In this document: positions 8,376-15,703 of the stretch, piece after piece
Numbering within the stretch: position 1 is the stretch's first letter
How the letters are laid out: every line of letters starts with the position of its first letter
DNA from: Bacillus_BD oryzisoli
GTDB taxonomy: Bacteria; Bacillota; Bacilli; Bacillales; Cytobacillaceae
Direction: 5' to 3'
Length of the DNA stretch: 64,000 bases
Assembly: GCF_036670025.1 (NCBI RefSeq)
Contig: NZ_CP137640.1
Location: 1,646,001 to 1,710,000 of the forward strand
Notes under the pieces: generated by a model
Told to the model about the DNA's origin: nothing
Seen by the model: only the letters and a program-made list of their open reading frames with translations
Database searches by the model: none
Made by a program: the position numbers and the translations under genes

Positions 8376-8498
8376 TTCTATCATCCTTTTTTCTTTATTT
8401 TCGACTGTTAACCTTTATTTATGTACTGAAAATAAAGGAAGCATCTGTATTGAATGAAATCTATAGAGGAGTAGAAAATATCCTTATTGTTACGTATG

Positions 8499-8527
8499 GA
8501 TTAAAAGCGTACGTAACTTGATAAACA
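8499..8527. promoter_or_regulatory. Inverted repeat upstream of two small genes
   Basis: GTTACGTA (8499-8506) and TACGTAAC (8520-8527) are perfect 8-bp arms separated by 13 bases. They end 18 bp before the start codon of the first small gene, so this may be an operator or a leader hairpin. No regulator is recognised. Confidence 0.45.
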
Positions 8528-8544
8528 TTGAGGAGGATATATAA

Positions 8545-8706
8545 ATGGCAAAACGAAAAGCGGAATATAATGCAGCTGTTAAACATAGCAAAACACCAAG
8601 AAAAAATCGCCAAGAAACAGAGTTTTCTGCTGAGTTTAGTCATGGTGAAAATCCTGTTAAAGGGGCCAACCGTAACTCAAAACAAGGCCGTGAGGGGAGA
8701 GGGTAA
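8545..8706 (+). CDS. Small basic protein with EF-x2-EF-like motif, possible spore protein
   Basis: 53 residues, ATG with AGGAGG eight bases upstream. The protein is basic and glycine-poor at the start, then contains TEFSAEFSHG and a C-terminal run of small polar and basic residues (GANRNSKQGREGRG). It has no hydrophobic core and is probably unfolded alone. The EFxxEF core resembles the repeats of gamma-type small acid-soluble spore proteins (GTEFASET), but the similarity is short. The next gene starts three bases after its stop, so the two are cotranscribed. Function is unproven. Confidence 0.65.
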   Translation: MAKRKAEYNAAVKHSKTPRKNRQETEFSAEFSHGENPVKGANRNSKQGREGRG

Positions 8707-8709
8707 ATC

Positions 8710-8871
8710 GTGCCATTAAATCATACGACACCGATTAACAAAACACCCCAAAATCAAGGGAAAACAGTATCAAATGTTGAATTTGGAATGGAATTTGGCG
8801 ATATGAATGCAAGTAAACAATATGAAATCCCGTTTATGACAAATAAAGAGCAGGTTAAGAAAAGAAAATAA
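8710..8871 (+). CDS. Small protein with EF-x2-EF motif, second of a pair
   Basis: 53 residues from a GTG whose ribosome binding site (GAGGGGAGAGGG) lies inside the end of the previous gene, a tight translational coupling. The middle reads NVEFGMEFGDMN and the C-terminus is lysine-rich. It has the same length and the same EFxxEF core as its neighbour, although the two are otherwise dissimilar, so they may be diverged paralogues. A strong bidirectional terminator follows. A spore role is an inference from composition and motif. Confidence 0.65.
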   Translation: MPLNHTTPINKTPQNQGKTVSNVEFGMEFGDMNASKQYEIPFMTNKEQVKKRK

Positions 8872-8880
8872 TTAAAACAA

Positions 8881-8915
8881 AATAGAGGGTGCTGCTAAAA
8901 CCAGCACCCTCTATT
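8881..8915. terminator. Bidirectional rho-independent terminator
   Basis: AATAGAGGGTGCTG (8881-8894) pairs perfectly with CAGCACCCTCTATT (8902-8915), between convergent genes. Confidence 0.9.
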
Positions 8916-8917
8916 AT

Positions 8918-10660
8918 TCATCGAGCAGAAGGGGATTCCAATGAAATTAGTGTAGGAACATCACTTTTTGGATTGAAATAAACGAATAACATATGTGGTT
9001 CCCGTTCAATTTTCCCACTGCTTAAATATTGATCGATATTAAATGTAACAGGCTCTAATATCGTATGTTTGAATAAATCCTTTTCTTCAAGTTCAAGACC
9101 GCCAAGACGTGACGGATTTTCAATGATTTCCTGATAGAACTGAGACCTTTCAGTTTTTGAAAGGACAGGCTCCCACCATGGTTTTCTTGGTTTATATTTA
9201 TGCTTTGCCAGATAATCGTATTTCATCAAATCATTCACGATTTCCTTATCCATAATTCCATACGTTTGGAGAAATTCATCAAGTCGTTTAAACAAGTCCT
9301 CTAATTGATGTCCAATCTTTGACCAGCCCTGTGATTCCCAATAGCCTCCAAACTCTTGGAAAAAATCAAACGGTGACGGAAAAACGGTGCCGACAAGATA
9401 TTCAATTGTATGGTCCATCCGATGATCATTCCAGTATTTCTCAAGTACATCTTCGACTTGCTTGATCCGGATGATGTCATCAAACGAAAGGACACGATTG
9501 CCAAGGATTTCATATGGTGAATGATCACTATAAATATATTCATATTCTTCGGCCTGGATTCGCAACCCGGTGCCGCGCAGCATTTTTAAAAAGCCCAGCT
9601 GCAATTCTTCCGGACGAAAGGCAAACACATCATTAAAGGTTTTTCGAAATGAATCATAATCCTCTTCAGGCAAACCGGCAATTAAATCAAGATGCTGATC
9701 GATTTTTCCACCTTCCTTGACTAGGGTAACCGTTCTTGCCAACTTAGCAAAATTTTGTTTCCTTTTAACAAGTTCATTTGTATAGTCATTTGTTGACTGG
9801 ACACCAATTTCAAAACGGAACAGATTAGGAGGAGCTTCTTTATTTAAAAACTCAATTACCTCCGGGCGCATAATATCGGCCGTAATTTCAAATTGAAACA
9901 CGGTACCAGGTACATGCTCATCAATTAAAAAGCGAAACATATCCATGGCATAGCTTCGGCTGATATTGAAGGTACGGTCAACAAATTTTATGGTTTTCGC
10001 TCCATTCTTCAGTAAATAACGGATGTCTTCTTTTATTTGTTCGCGATCAAAATAACGTACTCCGACTTCAATCGAAGATAAACAAAATTGGCAGCTAAAT
10101 GGGCAGCCGCGGCTTGTTTCAATATAGGTGATCCGTTTACCGAGGTGGGGGAGATCTTCCTCAAATCTGTATGGTGACGGAAGTTCACGTAAATCAATCT
10201 TATGTAACGGATGGTTGATATGTACTTGTTCCTGCAAACGGTAGGCGATACCAGGGACCGCTTCAAATCGTTTCTCATTCATTAGTTCACCGAGCAATGT
10301 CTTAAAGGTCTCTTCTCCTTCACCGATAATAATGAAATCAAATTCCGGTACATTTTTCATCCATTCTTGAACATCATAGGACACTTCAGGTCCGCCGGTC
10401 ATGATTACAATGGAGGGATCTATTTTTTTAATCATCTTGATTACTTTAATGGTTTCTTCTATGTTCCAAATATAGCAGCTAAATCCGATGACATGAGGTT
10501 TTTTTCGAATAAGATCCGTTACAATATTCATGATTGGATCTTTTATTGTATATTCTGCTAGTTCCACTTCATACTCTGGATGTGCATAGGCCTTTAAATA
10601 ACGAATCGCTAAATTCGTATGGATGTACTTTGCATTTAACGTAGCACAAATAATATTCAT
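8918..10660 (-). CDS. B12-binding domain radical SAM protein (DUF4080)
   Basis: 580 residues in three parts. The N-terminus (about 1-130) is a cobalamin-binding Rossmann fold (VIGFSCYIWN, GGPEVSYD, IIIGEGEETF). The middle is a radical SAM barrel with the iron-sulfur motif CPFSCQFC (C-x3-C-x2-C) around residue 185. The C-terminal 180 residues match the helical DUF4080 extension. Such enzymes use a 5'-deoxyadenosyl radical, often with methylcobalamin, for methyl transfer or rearrangement; the substrate is unknown. The ATG at 10660 has AAGGAG ten bases upstream. The upstream acyltransferase gene has its own terminator, so this is a separate transcript. Confidence 0.88.
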   Translation of the reverse strand: MNIICATLNAKYIHTNLAIRYLKAYAHPEYEVELAEYTIKDPIMNIVTDLIRKKPHVIGFSCYIWNIEETIKVIKMIKKIDPSIVIMTGGPEVSYDVQEWMKNVPEFDFIIIGEGEETFKTLLGELMNEKRFEAVPGIAYRLQEQVHINHPLHKIDLRELPSPYRFEEDLPHLGKRITYIETSRGCPFSCQFCLSSIEVGVRYFDREQIKEDIRYLLKNGAKTIKFVDRTFNISRSYAMDMFRFLIDEHVPGTVFQFEITADIMRPEVIEFLNKEAPPNLFRFEIGVQSTNDYTNELVKRKQNFAKLARTVTLVKEGGKIDQHLDLIAGLPEEDYDSFRKTFNDVFAFRPEELQLGFLKMLRGTGLRIQAEEYEYIYSDHSPYEILGNRVLSFDDIIRIKQVEDVLEKYWNDHRMDHTIEYLVGTVFPSPFDFFQEFGGYWESQGWSKIGHQLEDLFKRLDEFLQTYGIMDKEIVNDLMKYDYLAKHKYKPRKPWWEPVLSKTERSQFYQEIIENPSRLGGLELEEKDLFKHTILEPVTFNIDQYLSSGKIEREPHMLFVYFNPKSDVPTLISLESPSAR

Positions 10661-10776
10661 TCCATTTTAACTCCTTCGGTAATTCTATAATCTGTATGAC
10701 CATTGTATCTGAAAATCAGCAAAAAACGAAATTTTTCTGGAAGTCCGTACACAATATAGCCAACAATCCAAAGCCA

Positions 10777-10812
10777 AAAAAAGCTCATCCGAAAAATCGG
10801 AAGAGCTTTTTT
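10777..10812. terminator. Terminator after the acyltransferase gene
   Basis: AAAAAGCTC and TCCG pair with CGGA and GAGCTTTTT around a short loop, with T runs on both strands. Confidence 0.8.
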
Positions 10813-10826
10813 ACTTTTTTCGTCTC

Positions 10827-11873
10827 TTAGTGGTGATTCAAGCGTTTATTTTTATAAAACCTCATAATCCACCAAAGCTTTAGCAGCATTTCTTTTGTTT
10901 TTGACACTTTTAATTCTATGAGCGGCTGGGCAAACGATGTAATGGTTTTACTAGAAAGAATCAAGGTTAATAACAACGAAATGCATGCAAGTAATAGAAA
11001 GCTTTCAATATCTGAAAAATAATCTTTGACATCGCTCACGCGGAATAACCGGATGAAAAATCCGTGTAATAAATATACATAAAGGGAATTTCTACCAAAG
11101 TTGGTGAAAAAGTAACGTTTATTAGGCACGAGCGCGAAAAAACTTGCCATCATGATCAAACATAACCCATAAACACAAAGCCGGATAAACATAGCGGTAA
11201 TCGAATCAACGCCCATTTCTGCATATGGTTTTGATCCTAATAACCATTCATAATCCAAGTTCGGAAAAAGGTAAAAACCTGTAAAGATCATAAGAAAAAC
11301 CATGCAGGCCGTAATTTTAAATTTAACATGTAACAATTGATAGAAATGTTCCTTTTTCAAATAGTAGCCTAGTAAAAACAACGGGAAAAACACAAAAGTT
11401 CGTGACAGGCTCAAATAATTGGAAATCGAATCGGCAAATCCAATCAATAGAGCAATGAGCAACGTAACTGTTAACGAATACTTCCAATGAAACCTAGCAA
11501 ATCCATACAGCATAACATTCCAGAAAAATAAACTGATTAAAAACCACAGTGACCAGTGTGGATCAAGCGGATTAATTGTTAACTCTGGTTCTTGATAAAG
11601 ATAATAGTAAAATAAAGAATAAATCGTTTGAAAAACAAGATAAGGCAAGATCAACTTTTTTGCAATTTTGATCACATAGCCTTTTTTTCTAAATCCTTTC
11701 GCAAAGAATCCGGATACTAGGATAAATGCCGGCATATGGAAGGTATAAATCACTTTATATAATGAATAAATGATCTCGTTTTCATGGATGAATGTTCTAA
11801 GCAGATGGCCAAATACAACAAACACAATCAAAATAAACTTGGCATTATCAAAATAAAATTCACGCTGTTTCAT
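10827..11873 (-). CDS. Membrane acyltransferase 3 family protein (YkrP-like)
   Basis: 348 residues from the ATG at 11873, with GGGGG upstream; the longer frame starting at 11948 lacks a site. About ten hydrophobic segments span the protein. It begins with REFYFDNAKFILIVFVVFGH, the signature helix of acyltransferase 3 proteins with its conserved histidine, and ends with a basic tail. The family transfers acyl groups to sugars or cell-wall polymers at the membrane. B. subtilis YkrP is of similar size and lies near the same spo0E-kinD block, so this may be its orthologue. The acceptor is unknown. Confidence 0.8.
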   Translation of the reverse strand: MKQREFYFDNAKFILIVFVVFGHLLRTFIHENEIIYSLYKVIYTFHMPAFILVSGFFAKGFRKKGYVIKIAKKLILPYLVFQTIYSLFYYYLYQEPELTINPLDPHWSLWFLISLFFWNVMLYGFARFHWKYSLTVTLLIALLIGFADSISNYLSLSRTFVFFPLFLLGYYLKKEHFYQLLHVKFKITACMVFLMIFTGFYLFPNLDYEWLLGSKPYAEMGVDSITAMFIRLCVYGLCLIMMASFFALVPNKRYFFTNFGRNSLYVYLLHGFFIRLFRVSDVKDYFSDIESFLLLACISLLLTLILSSKTITSFAQPLIELKVSKTKEMLLKLWWIMRFYKNKRLNHH

Positions 11874-12265
11874 AAAGTCTATCAATCCCCCATTTAGGTA
11901 ATTCAAATTGAATTTTTTTACCCTCATCCATAATAGACCAAATGACAAAAAAATATAATCCCTAAGGTAAGACTAAACAAATTTTCTCATACAGTGGCGA
12001 AAAAAACTATCAAAACAGCTATTTGTAACAAATTTATAAACTCCACTAAAAAACTGTCATATAATAATAATTTCCATGTTATACAATAATGGAATTGTAG
12101 TAAGCTTTCCTGTTGTTAATATTTTATAAAAATTTTTAAGCTGTTACACATTATTATTTTTGAATAATGCTTGATATTTGTCACAGCTAATGAAGAAGAA
12201 ATTGAAAGAAGCTGGCAAATTCTTAAGGCAAAACACGAAAACCCACTTTTATGATGCTAAATAAG
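11874..12265. other. AT-rich intergenic region without a recognised gene
   Basis: About 390 bp upstream of the acyltransferase. It should hold that gene's promoter, which I cannot pick out in the AT-rich sequence. A 24-codon open frame (12190-12264) ends just before the terminator but has no ribosome binding site. Nothing else supported. Confidence 0.4.
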
Positions 12266-12315
12266 AAAAAAGTCGAGATTCAAGTGTACTTGTACACTGT
12301 TTCTCGACTTTTTTT
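12266..12315. terminator. Strong bidirectional terminator
   Basis: AAAAAAGTCGAGA (12266-12278) pairs with TCTCGACTTTTTT (from 12302); the loop itself contains the palindrome GTGTAC-TTGTACAC. It ends the spo0E-like gene on the minus strand. Confidence 0.9.
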
Positions 12316-12351
12316 AGATGGATTGCGATAAGTGGGGGAATTCTTTTTAGG

Positions 12352-12594
12352 TTATGAGGTAACTGCTATTCTTGACCATAACAACATATATTTTAGATTT
12401 CTTTTTCTTTTAATTTCACCTCTTTGCCGACGGTTTTTGCGAAAAGAAGATTGATATTGATATATGAGTTGATCTAATTCTTGGCTGCATTTAATGGTAT
12501 CATTATTTGTTAGACCTTTTTCTTGAGCTAAATCTATCATCTTTTCTCTTTTCTTTTGAATTTCAGCCAATATGGTCTTTTTCTTGTCTTGCAA
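12352..12594 (-). CDS. spo0E: Spo0E-family aspartyl-phosphate phosphatase
   Basis: 80 residues from a TTG with AGGAGG seven bases upstream. Two helices would form a hairpin; the second starts with the family signature SQELDQLIYQYQ (about residues 37-48), in which the SQELD core is needed to remove phosphate from Spo0A~P. The C-terminus is basic. Such proteins delay sporulation by draining the phosphorelay. B. subtilis has several paralogues (spo0E, yisI, ynzD), but only spo0E sits near kinD, mhqR, clpE and ykvI as this gene does. The upstream region carries exact Spo0A boxes. Confidence 0.82.
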   Translation of the reverse strand: MQDKKKTILAEIQKKREKMIDLAQEKGLTNNDTIKCSQELDQLIYQYQSSFRKNRRQRGEIKRKRNLKYMLLWSRIAVTS

Positions 12595-12725
12595 CGAACT
12601 TCCTCCTGCCCGAACAAATTCTCTTTTTTAGTTATGGATAAACTACCCTTGTTGAATTATTACAATAATTTTCAATATTGTAAATAGAATCGCAATATTA
12701 GACATTTTTTTCAAAGAAAAAAAGT

Positions 12726-12732
12726 TTCGACA
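12726..12732. promoter_or_regulatory. Candidate Spo0A box
   Basis: TTCGACA is the exact complement of the 0A box TGTCGAA. It lies 132 bp from the spo0E-like start and 137 bp from the hemerythrin start, in their shared divergent region. Confidence 0.5.
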
Positions 12733-12843
12733 TAGATAAAGGAATACGTAATGATATGAAGTTCATTTTTGTGCTTGTGATAAACATTACTACAATGATA
12801 AATCATATGGATTATATTTTTATTACATAGTAAAAAAAGAAAT

Positions 12844-12850
12844 TTCGACA
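12844..12850. promoter_or_regulatory. Second candidate Spo0A box
   Basis: A second exact TTCGACA lies directly before the AAAGGGG ribosome binding site of the hemerythrin gene. Both copies are preceded by an A run and followed by AAAGG, so the surroundings are also alike. Confidence 0.45.
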
Positions 12851-12868
12851 ATGAAAGGGGATTACATC

Positions 12869-13384
12869 ATGGAAGGATGCATGAGTTCATTAATGGGGAA
12901 TGGGCCGGTTGAGTTTAGCAAAGGCTTTGAAAAGTTATTGGAAGAGCATGCCAGTCTTAGGGAGCAATTAGATGAACTTCTTAAAACAGTTCAAATACTT
13001 GATAAAAAAACAGAAAAAGAAGCAATATTTGCTCAATTAATTCAAAGAGTCAGTGCCTTTTCTCAAGAGCTTGAAGCACATTCAGAAAAAGAAGAGACCG
13101 TTCTTTTTCCAATGCTTGAGACTTATATCGGAAAAAGCGGAGGGCAGATTGCTGTAATGGAATATGAGCATGAGCAGGCAAAGGGTTTGATTCAATCCTT
13201 TTTATCAAAAGCAGCTGATGGTGTCTCCGACAATGAAATGGTAACTCTTTCAAAGCCTGTTATTGAGGTTTATTCATTATTAATGTCTCATTTTATGAAA
13301 GAAGAAAATGTGTTATTTCCAATGGGAAAAAGATTTTTCAGTGAAAGTGAAAAAGAAGAACTATTTGTTAAAGTAGCGAAGTAA
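12869..13384 (+). CDS. Hemerythrin HHE domain protein
   Basis: 171 residues from the ATG at 12869, eight bases after AAAGGGG; an in-frame ATG at 12851 has no site. The four-helix bundle shows the iron ligands of the HHE family: H in EEHASLR, HSEKEETVLFP in the second helix, YEHEQ in the third and SHFMKEENVLFP in the fourth. A diiron centre would bind oxygen or respond to nitric oxide. The N-terminal GCMSSLMGNGP resembles the start of some Ric-like proteins but lacks a full ScdA domain. It stands between spo0E-like and kinD-like genes. Confidence 0.85.
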   Translation: MEGCMSSLMGNGPVEFSKGFEKLLEEHASLREQLDELLKTVQILDKKTEKEAIFAQLIQRVSAFSQELEAHSEKEETVLFPMLETYIGKSGGQIAVMEYEHEQAKGLIQSFLSKAADGVSDNEMVTLSKPVIEVYSLLMSHFMKEENVLFPMGKRFFSESEKEELFVKVAK

Positions 13385-13396
13385 CCTTGTTATAAA

Positions 13397-13444
13397 CAGA
13401 AAAAAGCCGAAGAGAATGTTGACAATTTCTTCGGCTTTTTTCTG
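13397..13444. terminator. Bidirectional terminator
   Basis: CAGAAAAAAGCCGAAGA (13397-13413) pairs with TCTTCGGCTTTTTTCTG (13428-13444) between the convergent hemerythrin and kinase genes. Confidence 0.9.
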
Positions 13445-13445
13445 T

Positions 13446-14969
13446 TTATGCGTTTTCGTCACGTTCCATATGGGGGTATTCTTCTTTCACCGGAAGGGAT
13501 ATGGTTACTGTAGTACCTCTATTTATTTTGCTATCGATTGTGATTGTGCCGCCGAATGAATCAATGATTCTTTTGCAGACAACCAGACCAAGGCCGGTAC
13601 CGGTTTCTTTTGATGTATAGAAGGGTTTGAATAACTTTTTCATATCTCTCGGAGAAATACCGATTCCGGTATCTGAAATCAAAAGATGGCATTCGTTGGA
13701 AAAAAGTTTTAGATTAATCGTTAATTTTCCATCTGATTTCATTGACTCAATAGCATTTTTGCATATATTTAACATAACCTGTTTCATTTGGTCCTTTGAA
13801 CAATGAACGAAGATCGGATCTTCAGGTTCAATAAATAAGCATTCATGATGATTCCGCATCGCTTCAAATTGAATGAGCGGTCTTAATTCTGATACGATTT
13901 CGTTTATATTGAAGAAATCGGTCTTTATGACGGATGGTTTTCCGAGAATCAAAAACTCACTTACGATTTGATTAATCCGATTTATTTCTTGATCAATAAC
14001 AGTAAAATACGATTGATCCTTTTCTGATGTATATTTTTCACCTAATAATTGAACAAGACCCTTTATGCCTGTTAGAGGATTACGAATCTCATGTGCCATG
14101 CTTGCAGCGAATGTTCCTACTAATTCCAGCTTATGAAGGTCATTTGCTTTTTTTTGCTGTGCTGCATGTCTTCTCTGCAGAAAATAATAGGTTAATAGAT
14201 AAACAATATGACATAAAATTAAAATGATTAAGGAGAAATTAATTATTTTCCAGTGTAGCTGCTTGTAGTCGGCAGCCTGGAGCTTCACATGAATTTCCCA
14301 TGGAATTCTTTCAATTGGCAGGATAAAGTATTTATTTTCCTTCTTATTCTTATTACCATTAACATGCAAAATGGTTTTTCCAGCGGAATTTGTAATGAAA
14401 AATTGATCTTCAGGGGTTAACATTTCAGTTATATTTTGAATGTATCCCACTTTTAAGAAGGCGACAATAATAAACATGAGCTCTTGATTCTCATCTAGAA
14501 CAGGTTTGGCAATTCCGACGACCTCCTGTCCGTTTGTTAACTTTTCACTTTGATCCGAAATAATCGTATCTTTAGTGTGAATGACTTCTTGAATATAACT
14601 CTGAGTCGATAGATTATCTTCCTTTAAAAGTAAAGTATTTCCGGCTAACGCAGTTCCTTTTGAATCTAATAAATAAATCCCGCCATAACGAGGGTCCGCC
14701 TGATTCGTTTTGTATAGGATTGCTTCCATTTGCTGGGGCATATCTTGTATCGAAGCGGCAGTTACTGAGAGCATATCCATGATTGTAACGGCCTCGCTGA
14801 TTAACGTATTCCAGTGCTTTTCATGAATTTCTGCAACCCATTTTGCATGCTGGATTCTAGCCGTTTCATCATTTTTTATTGCGTCTTTTGCATAAAAATA
14901 GGTTGTACAAATGATCGGCAAGATCACAATCATTATGTATAATAATGTTAGAATCATTTTTTTTTTCAT
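13446..14969 (-). CDS. kinD: Sporulation-type sensor histidine kinase (KinD-like)
   Basis: 507 residues. Two membrane helices (about 4-26 and 243-264) flank an extracellular dCache sensor domain. The cytoplasmic half has the dimerisation helix with the phosphorylated histidine 293 in ASMAHEIRNPLTG, then the ATPase domain with NICKNAIES (N box), SDTGIGIS (G1) and GTGLGLVVCK (G2). B. subtilis KinD has 506 residues, the same domain order and the same neighbours (spo0E, mhqR, clpE), and feeds phosphate into Spo0F. No response regulator gene is adjacent, which fits a phosphorelay kinase. Confidence 0.85.
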   Translation of the reverse strand: MKKKMILTLLYIMIVILPIICTTYFYAKDAIKNDETARIQHAKWVAEIHEKHWNTLISEAVTIMDMLSVTAASIQDMPQQMEAILYKTNQADPRYGGIYLLDSKGTALAGNTLLLKEDNLSTQSYIQEVIHTKDTIISDQSEKLTNGQEVVGIAKPVLDENQELMFIIVAFLKVGYIQNITEMLTPEDQFFITNSAGKTILHVNGNKNKKENKYFILPIERIPWEIHVKLQAADYKQLHWKIINFSLIILILCHIVYLLTYYFLQRRHAAQQKKANDLHKLELVGTFAASMAHEIRNPLTGIKGLVQLLGEKYTSEKDQSYFTVIDQEINRINQIVSEFLILGKPSVIKTDFFNINEIVSELRPLIQFEAMRNHHECLFIEPEDPIFVHCSKDQMKQVMLNICKNAIESMKSDGKLTINLKLFSNECHLLISDTGIGISPRDMKKLFKPFYTSKETGTGLGLVVCKRIIDSFGGTITIDSKINRGTTVTISLPVKEEYPHMERDENA

Positions 14970-15183
14970 ATGCTGTAGGCTCCAAATGTTGATTCTTAAA
15001 TATTATATCAAAATATTAATTAAGTATCGATACAGAATTAAAAGTTACATTTTACCTAATATACTTTTAGGAAAAATTGACATAGAATATAGATTTTTTT
15101 ATAATTAAAATTTAAAGGGTTGTTTATATATGTTATTAACTCTACACCATTACTATTATTATAATAAAAGGATTGGTTAAGCT

Positions 15184-15621
15184 ATGGGGACTGAAAATGA
15201 TCAATCATTAAAATTATTTATTGTTCTTTCGCGGGCATACCGGGCAGTGAACGAACACGTAAATAAACGAATTCAACGTTATGGATTGAATCCAACGGAA
15301 TTTGCCGTATTAGAATTGCTTTATCATAAAGGAGATCAGCCGTTGCAGCAAATCGGCGGTAAAATACTACTGGCAAGTGGAAGTATGACTTACGTAATTG
15401 ATAAACTGGAGAAAAAGGAATATATTGTCCGGGTGGCTTGTGCAGAGGATAGAAGGGTTACGTTTGCTCGTATTACGGAACGAGGAAAAAAACTAATTGA
15501 ACAGGTGTTTCCTTCCCATCGAAATGAAATCGAACGAATTATGTCAGTACTTACCAGTGAAGAGCAGGAAACGGCCATAAACTTAATGAAAAAAATTGGA
15601 CTGTCACTTAAAGAGTATTAA
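15184..15621 (+). CDS. mhqR: MarR-family repressor MhqR
   Basis: 145 residues, the length of B. subtilis MhqR. A winged helix is visible: GLNPTEFAVLELLYHKGDQPLQQIGGKILLAS holds the first helices and recognition segment, and DRRVTFARITERGKKL the wing. MhqR represses quinone-detoxification genes (mhqA, mhqNOP, azoR2) and is released by quinones and catechol. The start has AAAAGGA eleven bases upstream. Gene order between kinD and clpE supports the name, though the motA/motB genes found here in B. subtilis are missing. No conserved cysteine stands out as an obvious switch apart from the one in VACAEDRR. Confidence 0.82.
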   Translation: MGTENDQSLKLFIVLSRAYRAVNEHVNKRIQRYGLNPTEFAVLELLYHKGDQPLQQIGGKILLASGSMTYVIDKLEKKEYIVRVACAEDRRVTFARITERGKKLIEQVFPSHRNEIERIMSVLTSEEQETAINLMKKIGLSLKEY

Positions 15622-15660
15622 TGAATGGAAGTTCGTAGTCAAATGAAAAGCATAGGCATA

Positions 15661-15696
15661 CAAGAAAGGAGTCACGAATCTGTGACTCCTTTCTTG
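15661..15696. terminator. Bidirectional terminator between mhqR and clpE
   Basis: CAAGAAAGGAGTCAC (15661-15675) pairs perfectly with GTGACTCCTTTCTTG (15682-15696). Confidence 0.9.
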
Positions 15697-15703
15697 TTAA
15701 TTA

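Noticed and set aside
12190..12264. 24-codon frame just before the terminator at 12266
   Set aside because: There is no ribosome binding site, and the terminator is explained by the minus-strand spo0E-like gene.
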